Of a DNA stretch of 36,102 bases, positions 23,297 to 31,783 are shown piece by piece. Position 1 is the stretch's first letter. Each line of letters starts with the position of its first letter. Source of the DNA: JAVBQG01 sp031549185 (GTDB lineage Bacteria > Synergistota > Synergistia > Synergistales > Synergistaceae); contig JAVBQG010000023.1 in assembly GCA_031549185.1 (NCBI GenBank), forward strand, positions 1 through 36,102, in the 5' to 3' direction. Position numbers and translations under genes: made by a program. Below the pieces are notes generated by a model. It did not search any database and had not been told where the DNA came from. It was given only the letters and a program-made list of their open reading frames with translations.

Positions 23297-24073
23297 TTAT
23301 TTCCCCGGGATCGCGAAGCCGATGCCCTTGAACACCGCCGAGGCCTCGTTCCCCTTCAGGAATGCGACGAAGGCCCTGGCGGCCGCCTCGTTCTTCGTCC
23401 GCTTCAGGATCGCGGCCGGGTAGGTGATCGGCTTGTGACTGTTCGCCGGCGCCTCGGCTACCACATCGACGCCGTTCGAGGTCGCGGCGTCCGTGCTGTA
23501 CACGATACCGCAGTCGACCGCGCCTGCGGCGACCTGCGCGAGGACTTCCTTCACGTTGCTGGCGAAGCTGATTTTCTTCGACTCGTTCAGCTTATCCCAG
23601 AGCCCCAGGTGTTTGTAGATCTCCTCCGAATACTGTCCCACCGGGACGTCCGAGTTGCCGAGCGCGATCAGGGCGACCTTGCCGGTGGCCGCGTCCTTGA
23701 AATCGCCAATGCCCTTCGGGTTGCGCCCCTTGGGAACGATCATGACGACCTTGTTGGAGACGATGTTGAAACGCGTTCCCGGCAGGACAAAGTCCAGCTT
23801 ATCGAGCTGGTTCATCTGCACCTGTCCGGCGGAGATGAAGACGTCGCAGTCGGCGCCTTCCTGGATCTGCGTCTTGAGCGTGCCGCTGGAGTCGAAATTG
23901 TAGACGATCTTCACATCGGGCGCGACCTTCTTGTACAGCTCCGCGATCTCCTTCATGGACTCGGTCATCGAGGCCGCGGCAAAGACCGTGACCGTCTTCT
24001 CGGCGGCAAAGACCGCCGTCGCCCAGAACAGAAAAACCACCATCGCCAATGCTACACGTCCGAATCTCTTCAT
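23297..24073 (-). CDS. modA: Molybdate-binding periplasmic protein
   Basis: This 258-residue binding protein starts at ATG 24073 after GGAGGTAACGAGT. Residues 1-23 form a signal peptide ending AVFA. The mature part has VTVFAAASMTESMKEIAELYKK (28-49), the oxyanion-binding Ala-Ala-Ser-Met/Leu of ModA; then VVYNFDSSGTLKTQIQEGADCDVFISAG-type sequence and GIVYSTDAATSNGVDVV near the C-terminal half. It binds molybdate or tungstate and passes it to ModBC. Molybdo- or tungstoenzymes such as formate dehydrogenase and aldehyde oxidoreductases are common users in anaerobes. Confidence 0.92.
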   Translation of the reverse strand: MKRFGRVALAMVVFLFWATAVFAAEKTVTVFAAASMTESMKEIAELYKKVAPDVKIVYNFDSSGTLKTQIQEGADCDVFISAGQVQMNQLDKLDFVLPGTRFNIVSNKVVMIVPKGRNPKGIGDFKDAATGKVALIALGNSDVPVGQYSEEIYKHLGLWDKLNESKKISFASNVKEVLAQVAAGAVDCGIVYSTDAATSNGVDVVAEAPANSHKPITYPAAILKRTKNEAAARAFVAFLKGNEASAVFKGIGFAIPGK

Positions 24074-24154
24074 ACTCGTTACCTCCATCGGGATCAAAAT
24101 ATGAAAATTTCGCCGCCAAAACCCATTTGCAACATAGTTTCGCCAACAATGGGC

Positions 24155-24183
24155 AGTATAACACCCGTCATTTTTTTGTGCAA
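24155..24183 (-). promoter_or_regulatory. Promoter of the mod operon
   Basis: On the minus strand TTGCAC (24183-24178) and TATACT (24160-24155) are separated by 17 bases. The start codon of modA lies 82 bases further on. A tandem 12-base repeat lies just upstream of the -35 box. Confidence 0.75.
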
Positions 24184-24187
24184 CCAA

Positions 24188-24211
24188 GTTGTATATAAAG
24201 TTGTATGTAAA
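24188..24211. promoter_or_regulatory. Tandem 12-base direct repeat, candidate operator at the mod promoter
   Basis: GTTGTATATAAA (24188-24199) is followed at once by GTTGTATGTAAA (24200-24211). It sits 4 bases upstream of the mod -35 box, a normal place for an activator or a molybdate-sensing regulator. It differs from the Escherichia coli ModE site, though it is also TATA-rich. Confidence 0.45.
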
Positions 24212-24240
24212 TTTCCTCCATTTGCGCGATCCGTCAGTAC

Positions 24241-24280
24241 TTGGTTTTGCGAGAAACCAACTCTTTCGCGATGTTATAAT
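24241..24280 (+). promoter_or_regulatory. Inverted repeat and extended -10 promoter of the DUF1275 gene
   Basis: TTGGTTT and AAACCAA arms (24241-24247, 24254-24260) flank a 6-base spacer. TGTTATAAT at 24272-24280 is an extended -10 element, 31 bases before ATG 24311. The repeat covers the -35 zone and could be a repressor site. Confidence 0.45.
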
Positions 24281-24310
24281 TTCGGGACGACCGGGAAGGA
24301 GGTGTTCCCG

Positions 24311-24985
24311 ATGGGAAAAGAGAGCATTCTGGAGAACATTCCGATACACGAGACGCTGCAGGTTGGGATCTACCTGGCGCTGGTCGGCGGCTTTCTCGAC
24401 GCCTATACATACATTGCGCACGGCGGGGTCTTCGCCAACGCGCAGACCGGGAACATGGTCCTGATCGGAATCTACGCCGTACAGGGGCACTTCACGCAGG
24501 CGTTCTACTGCCTCTTTCCCATCGCCGCCTTCTTCATGGGCGTTCTGGTCACGGAGTACTTCCGGCGCTACTACACGCCCCTTCAGTTCGTGGAGTGGCA
24601 GCATCTGGTGATCATCATCGAGATCGTTCTGCTTTTCGCCGTCGGCCTCATCCCCCGCCGCATTCCAAATATCGTGGTCAACGTGACGGTCTCCTTCATC
24701 TGCTCGCTGCAGGTCAACAGTTTCCGGCAGACCAAGGGACTTCCCTACTCCACCACGATGTGTACGGGCAACCTGCGCTCCGCGGCGGAAAAGTTTTTCT
24801 CATACATCGCGCAGGGGGACCGGGCCGCAAGAGAAGGGGCGGTGCGCTACGTCGCCGTCATCGCCGCCTTTTGCCTCGGGGCCGCACTGGGGGCGATCCT
24901 TGCCACCGTATGGGGCGGGCGCTCCGTATGGGCCTGCTGCGCCATCCTGAGCGTCGTGCTGGGGATCATGTTCTGGGGAAAATAA
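24311..24985 (+). CDS. DUF1275 (YoaK-family) membrane protein
   Basis: This 224-residue inner-membrane protein has six hydrophobic segments and the family patterns GGFLDAYTYIAHGGVFANAQTGNMVLIG (26-53) and CSLQVNSFRQTKGLPYSTTMCTGNLRSAAEKFF (134-166). The TGN motif and the second T-x-T-G-N-x-R element are hallmarks of DUF1275. The family's function is unknown. The start is set by GGAGGTG 8 bases upstream. It is divergent from the mod operon, with 237 bases between, which hold separate promoters for each side. Confidence 0.9.
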   Translation: MGKESILENIPIHETLQVGIYLALVGGFLDAYTYIAHGGVFANAQTGNMVLIGIYAVQGHFTQAFYCLFPIAAFFMGVLVTEYFRRYYTPLQFVEWQHLVIIIEIVLLFAVGLIPRRIPNIVVNVTVSFICSLQVNSFRQTKGLPYSTTMCTGNLRSAAEKFFSYIAQGDRAAREGAVRYVAVIAAFCLGAALGAILATVWGGRSVWACCAILSVVLGIMFWGK

Positions 24986-25094
24986 AGACCGCTCGAACGG
25001 TGTCACCCGTAAAAACATCGTTTATGACTGTGTTTTTTACATATCGAACGATCCGCCATCAGCATGTTTCACGCCTTTTGTTGCATAGTTTAAC

Positions 25095-25123
25095 TTGACG
25101 GTCATTTTAAACATACATACAAT
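25095..25123 (+). promoter_or_regulatory. Promoter of the osmoprotectant importer operon
   Basis: TTGACG (25095-25100) and TACAAT (25118-25123) are separated by 17 bases, 54 bases before the GTG start at 25178. Confidence 0.8.
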
Positions 25124-25177
25124 AAAATCCCTTTCAAGGGCCACACATCCAAAACCAAACGTTAGGAGGTGTCGGTT

Positions 25178-25798
25178 GTGGATTCTTTCTTCCTCGCTCT
25201 CGAGCGTCATCTGTTCATCGTCGTGATTTCGGTCGGCCTTGCCGCCTGCGTAGTCATTCCTCTGGGTATCTGGGCGCGCAATCGCCCGCTCGCGTCGACC
25301 CTCATCCTGGGGTTCGACAGCCTCATCTCGACAATACCGTCCGTGGCCCTCTACGGCCTCCTGATGCCCGTCCTGGCGGTATGGAACGTCGGAATCGGCA
25401 CGGTACCGGCAGTCGTGGCCCTCTTCCTGTACTCCCAGTTGCCGATGCTGCGCAACACGCTGGTCGGCCTCCGAAGCACCGATCCCGCCGCGGTCGACTC
25501 CGCGCGGGGCATGGGCATGACGGAGCGGCAGATCCTGTTCCGGATCCGCCTTCCCCTCGCCATGCCACTCATCATGGCCGGCATCCGGACGTCCACCGTC
25601 ATGGGAACTGGCGTCGCCGCGATCGCCGCCTATATCGGCGCCGGGGGGTTCGGCACATACATCATCCGCGGAATCGCGAACAGCGACAGGGAGATGATCC
25701 TCATCGGAGCACTCGGCGCGAGCACGCTCGCCCTGGCGTTCGATTTTCTGCTGGGGATCGTACAAAAACGTATGGAGAGGAGGATCGGCCGCGCATGA
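25178..25798 (+). CDS. Osmoprotectant ABC importer permease (OpuCB/YehW type)
   Basis: This 206-residue permease has five or six helices and the typical STIPSVALYGLLMPVLA (about 48-64) and the EAA loop DSARGMGMTERQILFRIRLPLAMPLIMAGIRTSTVMGTG. The GTG at 25178 is chosen as start because AGGAGG lies 8 bases before it; an earlier in-frame GTG at 25169 overlaps that ribosome site. The stop overlaps the ATPase start (ATGA). Systems of this type import glycine betaine, choline or carnitine; two different permeases, as here, are usual. Confidence 0.88.
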   Translation: MDSFFLALERHLFIVVISVGLAACVVIPLGIWARNRPLASTLILGFDSLISTIPSVALYGLLMPVLAVWNVGIGTVPAVVALFLYSQLPMLRNTLVGLRSTDPAAVDSARGMGMTERQILFRIRLPLAMPLIMAGIRTSTVMGTGVAAIAAYIGAGGFGTYIIRGIANSDREMILIGALGASTLALAFDFLLGIVQKRMERRIGRA

Positions 25799-26934
25799 AT
25801 GAAACGGGGGAGCGGAAAATCCTTCTCGAATACAGGGGGCTCACGAAAAAATACGCGGGGAACCAGGAGGCCGTCAAAAATTTCAACCTGTCGATCGAAC
25901 ACGGGGAGACGGTGGTCTTCATCGGCCCCTCCGGCTGCGGCAAGACGACGACGTTGCGCATGACCAACCGGCTCATTGAGCCGACCTCGGGGCAGATCCT
26001 GCTATCCGGAGTCGACACGGCGACGATCGATCCGCCCCAACTGCGCCGTAGCATGGGATACGTCATACAGGGCATCGGCCTCTTCCCACATATGACGATC
26101 TGGGAGAACATCGCGACCGTACCCCGCCTCAAGGGAATCAAGGGGGAGGAGCTGGTGGGCGTGGTCGAAAGCTGTCTTGAGCTGATGGAGCTTCCCTACG
26201 GAGAGTACGCGCACAAGTACCCGCGCGAACTCTCCGGCGGACAACAACAACGCGTCGGCGTGGCGCGCGCGCTGGCCGGCAACCCCGACCTGATTCTGAT
26301 GGACGAGCCCTTCGGCGCTCTAGATCCGCTCGTCCGCGAAACGCTGCAGGACGAGCTGATGCGCATCAAGGCGCAGCTATCCGCGACGATCGTCTTCGTA
26401 ACGCACGACATTCACGAGGCGATCAAGATGGGCGACCGCATCGTGATCATGAGAGACGGCCAGATCGTCCAGGTCGGAAACCCGCTCTCGCTCCTGGCGA
26501 AACCGGCGGACGACTTCGTGAGTGATTTCGTCGGAGCGAAGGACATGCTGGCGCAATTCCGCTATCTTCTGGTCTCGGACATCGAGACGCACGAAAAACC
26601 ACCCCGGATCGAACAGGCTGGATTCTTCGGCGCCGCCCGGAGAGCCGTGTCAAAAAGAGGCCCGTCGAATCCGTCGCCGCTCGCCTGCATCGTCGACAAT
26701 AACGGGGTGCTCGTCGGCTGCGTCGACACGTCCTTCCCCTACGGCGACGACACGCCGGTTGACGAATGCATGCGGATCTTCCCCGACATCACGGAGGAGA
26801 GCACCGCCTACGACGCCCTCTCCGCCATGGTGGCGAACAACGTGACCAGCATCCCAGTGCAGGACGGCCAGGGCAGGCCGATCGGCGCCATCTCGCTGAC
26901 GTCGCTGCACGACTATATCTGGAAGTTGCGGTGA
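25795..26934 (+). CDS. Osmoprotectant ABC importer ATP-binding protein (OpuCA type, CBS domains)
   Basis: This 379-residue ATPase has Walker A GPSGCGKTTT (44-53), signature LSGGQQQRVGVAR (146-158), Walker B LILMDEP (166-172) and the SMGYVIQGIGLFPHMTI Q-loop region typical of the OpuCA/ProV branch. The C-terminal part (about 290-379) resembles a CBS-domain pair (CIVDNNGVLVGCVD, then ESTAYDALSAMVANNVTSIPVQDGQGRPIGAISLTSLHDYIW); only the second CBS is clear. CBS pairs in OpuCA sense ionic strength or cyclic-di-AMP. It overlaps the first permease by four bases. Confidence 0.92.
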   Translation: MNETGERKILLEYRGLTKKYAGNQEAVKNFNLSIEHGETVVFIGPSGCGKTTTLRMTNRLIEPTSGQILLSGVDTATIDPPQLRRSMGYVIQGIGLFPHMTIWENIATVPRLKGIKGEELVGVVESCLELMELPYGEYAHKYPRELSGGQQQRVGVARALAGNPDLILMDEPFGALDPLVRETLQDELMRIKAQLSATIVFVTHDIHEAIKMGDRIVIMRDGQIVQVGNPLSLLAKPADDFVSDFVGAKDMLAQFRYLLVSDIETHEKPPRIEQAGFFGAARRAVSKRGPSNPSPLACIVDNNGVLVGCVDTSFPYGDDTPVDECMRIFPDITEESTAYDALSAMVANNVTSIPVQDGQGRPIGAISLTSLHDYIWKLR

Positions 26935-26944
26935 GGACGGAACG

Positions 26945-27598
26945 ATGTTCTTCTCTCATCCGATCGTGACGAGGGAGTTGATGCTGCGGCTGATCCTGCA
27001 GCACCTTGCACTGGTGGCCGTGGCGGTGTTCTTCGCCACCGGCATCGCCCTCTGCGTGGGCATCTGGGCGACGCGCCCCAAGCGGAAGGGCGGGGCAATC
27101 GCCACGGCCATCGTCCGCGTGCTGTCGCTCGGACAGGCGATTCCCAGCCTGGCGGTTCTGGGCCTGATCATGGCTTTCCTCGGCATCGGCCATGTGACGG
27201 CGACCGTCGCGCTGACGGCCTACGCGATCGTCCCGATGTTGCGCAACGTGATGGCGGGCCTCACAGATGTCGACGAGTGGGTGCTCGACGCGGCGCGGGG
27301 CATGGGGATGCCGCCGTTGACGATTTTAAGAAAGGTTGAATTGCCGCTGGCGATGCCGACGATCATGGCGGGGATCCGTACGGCGACGGTGGTGACGATA
27401 AGCACGGCCGCCCTCAGCTCCCAAATCGGCGGCGGAGGGATGGGGCGGTTGATCTTCATGGGGATCGCGCTCATGGACCCCGGCCTCATGTTCATGGGGG
27501 GCTTCCCCACGGCGATCATGGCAATTATGGCCGACTTTCTGCTCGGCCGCGCGGAAAAGAGGTTGACCCGCTGGCGCACGAACGAAGGAACACTTTGA
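26945..27598 (+). CDS. Osmoprotectant ABC importer second permease (OpuCD/YehY type)
   Basis: This 217-residue permease has five or six helices, with LGQAIPSLAVLGLIMAFLGIG (about 60-80) and the EAA loop LDAARGMGMPPLTILRKVELPLAMPTIMAGIRTATVV. It is clearly a paralogue of the permease at 25178-25798 and should pair with it as a heterodimer. It starts 10 bases after the ATPase stop with GAGGACGG as ribosome site. Confidence 0.9.
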   Translation: MFFSHPIVTRELMLRLILQHLALVAVAVFFATGIALCVGIWATRPKRKGGAIATAIVRVLSLGQAIPSLAVLGLIMAFLGIGHVTATVALTAYAIVPMLRNVMAGLTDVDEWVLDAARGMGMPPLTILRKVELPLAMPTIMAGIRTATVVTISTAALSSQIGGGGMGRLIFMGIALMDPGLMFMGGFPTAIMAIMADFLLGRAEKRLTRWRTNEGTL

Positions 27599-27612
27599 AA
27601 GGAGTGGTAGAT

Positions 27613-28536
27613 GTGAGGAAGGCGTTGAGGATCTGCATGGTGATGGTGACGGTATGGGCCGTTTTCGCGGCGACATTCGCCCCCTCGGCTTCATACGCGG
27701 CGAGCAAGGGCAAGTTTACGGTCGGCAGCAAGGAGTTCACGGAGCAGCTGATCCTGGGCAACATCGTGTCGCTCATTATGAAGGACGCGGGCTACGACGT
27801 GGTGGACAAGATTCCGCTCGGCGGCACCAACATCGTGCGACAGGCGCTCGTCTCCAAACAGATCGACGGATACATCGAGTACACGGGAACGGCGGCGATG
27901 GTCTTCTTCAAGGAACAGAAAGTCCTCTCGCCCGAGGCCACCTACGCGCTCGTGCGGGACGGAGACGCGAAAATCGGCATCGCCTGGCTGCCCCCGATGA
28001 AGGAATTCAACAACACGTACTGCCTGATGATGCGCAAAGCGCAGGCAAAAGAGCTGGGCATCGAGAGCATGTCCGACCTGGCCGAGTACATCGGTAAAAA
28101 TCCGGGCAAACTGAAGGTGACCGTCAACAACGAATTCTTCGTACGCCCCGACGGCCTGCCGACGATGATCAAGACGTACGGCTTCAAACTCGACATCACG
28201 TCCGTCACCCAGATGGACTCGGGTCTGATCTACATGGCGCTGAAGGACGGGAAGGCCGACGTCGGGCTCGGCTTCACGACGGACGGACGCATCCGCGCGT
28301 ACGATTTCATGGCGCTGAGGGACGACAAGCAGATGTTCCCCGCCTACAACCCCTGCTTCGTCGTGCGAAAGGAGATCCTGGACAAGAACCCGGCGATCGC
28401 GGAGTACTTCGAAAAATTGGGCAAGGTCCTGGACGACAAGGCCATCACGGAGCTGAACTTCCAGGTCGCCGAGCAGAAGGAGGATCCGAGAAAGGTCGCC
28501 GAGAAGTACCTGAAAGAGCAGAAAATTATAAAGTAA
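27613..28536 (+). CDS. Osmoprotectant-binding periplasmic protein (OpuCC/OsmF type)
   Basis: This 307-residue binding protein starts at GTG 27613 with AAAGGAG 8 bases upstream; a TTG at 27595 would overlap the permease end and precede that site. Residues 1-30 form a signal peptide (VMVTVWAVFAATFAPSASYA). The mature part has FTVGSKEFTEQLILGNIVSLIMKDAGYDVVDKIPLGGTNIVRQALVSKQIDGYIEYTGTA, the full signature of the OpuAC-type glycine betaine/choline family, and later LKDGKADVGLGFTTDGRIRAYDF. It lacks a lipobox cysteine. The ligand could be glycine betaine, choline or another quaternary amine; choline or betaine may also serve as a nutrient. Confidence 0.9.
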   Translation: MRKALRICMVMVTVWAVFAATFAPSASYAASKGKFTVGSKEFTEQLILGNIVSLIMKDAGYDVVDKIPLGGTNIVRQALVSKQIDGYIEYTGTAAMVFFKEQKVLSPEATYALVRDGDAKIGIAWLPPMKEFNNTYCLMMRKAQAKELGIESMSDLAEYIGKNPGKLKVTVNNEFFVRPDGLPTMIKTYGFKLDITSVTQMDSGLIYMALKDGKADVGLGFTTDGRIRAYDFMALRDDKQMFPAYNPCFVVRKEILDKNPAIAEYFEKLGKVLDDKAITELNFQVAEQKEDPRKVAEKYLKEQKIIK

Positions 28537-28575
28537 AAAAAGAGGGGCTGTGCAATCGCAAGGTTGCACAGCCCC
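28535..28575 (-). terminator. Bidirectional-type hairpin between convergent genes
   Basis: A perfect 12-base stem (28544-28555 and 28564-28575, 8-base loop) is followed on the minus strand by CTCTTTTTTT (seven T at 28541-28535). It ends the minus-strand patatin gene. In the plus direction no immediate T run follows, so it works there, if at all, only weakly. Confidence 0.85.
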
Positions 28576-28590
28576 AAGCGGCTTTTGCGT

Positions 28591-30786
28591 TTATGGCAAC
28601 GGGGATCCCCACCACCTGGGGATTCCGAGCGTGAAGCCGAGCGTGAACTCCCCTCCGTCGTCGTAGATCAGGAGGACTTTTCCGTTCAGGAACTGGCCTG
28701 GCACCGAGAGGGCGAGGCCCAGCTCCCACGCGTCTCTGATGCGGCTCCAGTCGTTCATCACCATGCCGTAGGTTCCGAAAATCTCCCCGCGGACCGTGCC
28801 CCACCACGAGTTGTAGAAGTTGCGCCCTACTCCGACCCGGGCCCATGCACTCTGGTCTCCTGCGTAGGGGTGCGCCGCGAGGGAGAAGAGCTCCTCCTGG
28901 TCTCCCAACAGAACCCGGTAGGCCTGGTTTTCCATTTTACCCGTCTCGAGCCCGACATCGACGATAAAGTGAAGGTTGGGAGAGTGCCAGGGGATGTAGC
29001 CCGTGAGGGATGTCCGGGATACCCAGATGTTCGCCGTGTTCCACCACACCTGCGAGTTCAATGAAAGGCCCTTCGTGGGGACGAGCGCATTGTCAAGCGT
29101 GTCGATGGTGTAATAGAAATACGGTCCCACGACGTAATCGTCGAAATTGCCGGGGATGTTGGCGTGTTCGCCCGCGACGCCGAAGCCGACGCGGCTGTCC
29201 CCGTTTTCGAGATAGTACAGCGCCCTGGCCGAGTATCGCTCGACGTGGTACGACTCCATATCGGACGGCGCATAGCCATCCCTGCGGGCATTGAGCGCGA
29301 AGCCCCACTGGCCGCCCGACAAAAGCGGAGTGAAGTAGCGCAACTGCGCGCCCCATTCGTTGTCGCCCCCCATGCGGCCCTCGAAGTTCAACGAATCGCC
29401 CGGCACGGATAGATCCCGTGCGGTGGCCAGAAGCGCCAGCCATCTGTGGGAATGCAGGTTGCTGGAGTAACCGTCCAGCGCAAATTCGTACGCCGGCCGT
29501 TTCTCGAACGAGAAGACTACGTCCACGTCTCCGGGATCTCCGTCCGACGCCGGGTAGGTGTCGATGTCCAACGTGGCGATCTCCTCCCGCTTGGTGAGGC
29601 GGTCGGTCGTCGTCTTCACGAGATCGACGTCGTACGGTTTACCGATCCAGCTTCTGTAGCTCTTCTCGATATCTTTCGCCGCACGCTCGGAGAGCCCTTC
29701 GACGCGAATATCGCGCACGATTCTCGTCTTCGACTCCACAGGACGCTCGACCGGGGGAGGCGGGGCATTCGCGGACAGCTCGACGATGTTCTTCACATTC
29801 TCCTCCGCCACCTTCAGACCCCGCTCGTAGATCGTCTCGTAACCAGAGCCCTCGAGCATGCTGAACTCGCTGACGTCAGGGTAGAGCAGCAGATCCGCCT
29901 GCGCTTCGTCGCGCCGCAGGCGATCGAGCGTCATGATATCGATCGTCTGCGAGAGGACGTCGACCACGCTCTTGAAGCGGTCGTTCGGCTTTGCGATCGT
30001 CGGTCCGGCGAGGTTGACCGCGATGACGGGATAACCCGGGAAGATATCCTTCGCAATCCCGACCGGGAGGTTCGCCACGAGCCCGCCGTCGACCAACAGC
30101 CTGCCCTCGAGCGGCCATGGTTCCAGGAGGCCGGGGATCGAGACCGACGCCCGGATCGCGGATGCCAGGCTGCCACTGCGCATAACGACCTCGTCGCCAG
30201 TCCCGAGGTCCGTCGCGACGCACGCGAAGGGGATGGGCAGGTAATCGAAGTTCGTCGTCTGAATGTGAGCCGTGTGCTGGGACAGGAAATTGACCAGCGA
30301 GTTCGCGGGCAGGACGCCGAGCGGCCCCGCGACCTTGAAATCCTTCGTGAAGCTCATGTGATAGAGCTTCGTGCTCTCGCCAACCGGGCGATGGTCCCCC
30401 GCGTCCGGGCGAATGCGTGTGCCGGCGTCGGCGAGGAGTCCCATAATGTTGGTCTCCAAAATCAGGTCTCTCAGCTGATCGGCCGTGTAGCCCGTGGCGT
30501 AGAGCCCGCCGATGACCGATCCCATGCTGGTGCCGACGATGCCGACGATGGGGACGCGCTCCTCCTCCAGGATCTTAAGCACGCCGACGTGCGCGATGCC
30601 CTTGGTGCCGCCGCCCGACAGGACGAGCACGATACCCCCTCGGCGCTCGGAGTCGGTCAACCTGTTCAGGCCGAGATCCTCCGACGTCATGGGAACGGAC
30701 GATTCATCCGCATGGAGCGCGGAGGCAAAAATAAAGACGAACAAGGAGCAAAGAATGCTGACCCAAAATAACTTCGTGTTTCGCAT
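28591..30786 (-). CDS. Patatin-like phospholipase with POTRA and beta-barrel domains (PlpD-type)
   Basis: This 731-residue outer-membrane protein starts at ATG 30786 with AGAGG 8 bases upstream. Residues 1-25 are a signal peptide. Residues 50-250 form the patatin hydrolase: oxyanion loop SGGGTKG (57-63), catalytic Ser87 in GTSMG, and Asp233 in LLVDGGL. Residues about 355-435 look like one POTRA domain (IRVEGLSERAAKDIEKSYRSWIGKPYD), and about 440-731 has alternating aromatic strands of a 16-strand BamA/TpsB-like barrel. This layout defines type Vd secretion, as in PlpD and FplA, lipases displayed or released at the surface. The C-terminus ends in Pro rather than Phe, which is slightly unusual. 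It is the last gene after the NupOPQ-like importer, 51 bases behind it. Confidence 0.9.
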   Translation of the reverse strand: MRNTKLFWVSILCSLFVFIFASALHADESSVPMTSEDLGLNRLTDSERRGGIVLVLSGGGTKGIAHVGVLKILEEERVPIVGIVGTSMGSVIGGLYATGYTADQLRDLILETNIMGLLADAGTRIRPDAGDHRPVGESTKLYHMSFTKDFKVAGPLGVLPANSLVNFLSQHTAHIQTTNFDYLPIPFACVATDLGTGDEVVMRSGSLASAIRASVSIPGLLEPWPLEGRLLVDGGLVANLPVGIAKDIFPGYPVIAVNLAGPTIAKPNDRFKSVVDVLSQTIDIMTLDRLRRDEAQADLLLYPDVSEFSMLEGSGYETIYERGLKVAEENVKNIVELSANAPPPPVERPVESKTRIVRDIRVEGLSERAAKDIEKSYRSWIGKPYDVDLVKTTTDRLTKREEIATLDIDTYPASDGDPGDVDVVFSFEKRPAYEFALDGYSSNLHSHRWLALLATARDLSVPGDSLNFEGRMGGDNEWGAQLRYFTPLLSGGQWGFALNARRDGYAPSDMESYHVERYSARALYYLENGDSRVGFGVAGEHANIPGNFDDYVVGPYFYYTIDTLDNALVPTKGLSLNSQVWWNTANIWVSRTSLTGYIPWHSPNLHFIVDVGLETGKMENQAYRVLLGDQEELFSLAAHPYAGDQSAWARVGVGRNFYNSWWGTVRGEIFGTYGMVMNDWSRIRDAWELGLALSVPGQFLNGKVLLIYDDGGEFTLGFTLGIPRWWGSPLP

Positions 30787-30837
30787 ACACATCACCTCTT
30801 GCAAATAATTTTTCCGCTCTTTAGTACAGCGCGTGCG

Positions 30838-31782
30838 TTACTCTCGTTCCTCTCTCCTGAACGGGTTGCCCAGCGACGCGGGCGCGCCCAGCAGGATCCC
30901 CTGGCCCTTCCGGATCGAGATCGTGGTCAGCACAACCAGCGTCATCAGATAGGGCAGCATCAGCAGAAGCGGCGCGGGGATGCTGGTTCCCGCCGCCTGC
31001 ATGCGCATCTGCAGCGCGTCGATCCCTCCGAAGAGGTAACAGCCGAGCGCCGCGCGAAGCGGGTGCCAGATACCGAAGATTACGAGCGCGATGGCGATCC
31101 AGCCGCGTCCCGCCGTCATGCCCTCGACCCACATCTGCGTATAGACGACCGAGAGATACCCTCCCGCGATGCCGGCGAGTCCCCCGCCGATCAGCGTGTA
31201 GAAATAACGCGTCCGCACCACCGAAAGCCCCATCGCGTCGGCGGCGCGGGGGTTCTCGCCCACCGCCCGCAGGTTCATCCCCGCGCGCGTCCGGAAGAGG
31301 AACCAGCAGAGGAAGGCAGCCAGCGCGTACGAGAGATAAACCATCGCGTCATGATGGAAGAAGAGCGGCCCCAGCAGCGGGATATCGCCCAGCAGCGGAA
31401 TTTTGAAGGGCACCATGCCAGAGATCGTCTGGCCGATGTGATCGCGCCCGAGCAGCGCGCTCATGCCGCCGCCCGTCATCGAAAGGGCAAGCCCGCTGAC
31501 GACCTGGTTGGCCCCCATACTGATGCACAAAAAGGCGTGAATCGTGGTGATCAGAACCCCCGCGAGGAAAGCGGCGGCGATGCCGAGCGCCGGGCTGCCG
31601 GTGGCGAGCGTGGTGGCAAAACCCGCGAAGGCGCCGACGAGCATGACCCCCTCCAGCCCAAGATTCATCACGCCTGCCCGCTCCGAGAGAATTTCACCCA
31701 TCACCGCGTAGAGCACCGGCGTGCCGCTGCGGACAGCCGCTGCCGCGATCGGGATCAGGATCTCGGGACTGAAAATATCCAT
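30838..31782 (-). CDS. Nucleoside-type ABC importer permease (NupQ/YufQ type)
   Basis: This 314-residue permease has about nine helices and the family patterns GEILSERAGVMNLGLEGVMLVGAFAGF (29-55) and MNLRAVGENPRAADAMGLSV (about 168-187), followed by GGGLAGIAGGYLSV and GRGWIAIALVIFGIWHP. These belong to the BPD_transp_2 permeases working with BmpA/Med binding proteins for nucleosides. It starts one base after the stop of the partner permease. No binding protein gene is nearby. Confidence 0.9.
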   Translation of the reverse strand: MDIFSPEILIPIAAAAVRSGTPVLYAVMGEILSERAGVMNLGLEGVMLVGAFAGFATTLATGSPALGIAAAFLAGVLITTIHAFLCISMGANQVVSGLALSMTGGGMSALLGRDHIGQTISGMVPFKIPLLGDIPLLGPLFFHHDAMVYLSYALAAFLCWFLFRTRAGMNLRAVGENPRAADAMGLSVVRTRYFYTLIGGGLAGIAGGYLSVVYTQMWVEGMTAGRGWIAIALVIFGIWHPLRAALGCYLFGGIDALQMRMQAAGTSIPAPLLLMLPYLMTLVVLTTISIRKGQGILLGAPASLGNPFRREERE

Positions 31783-31783
31783 C

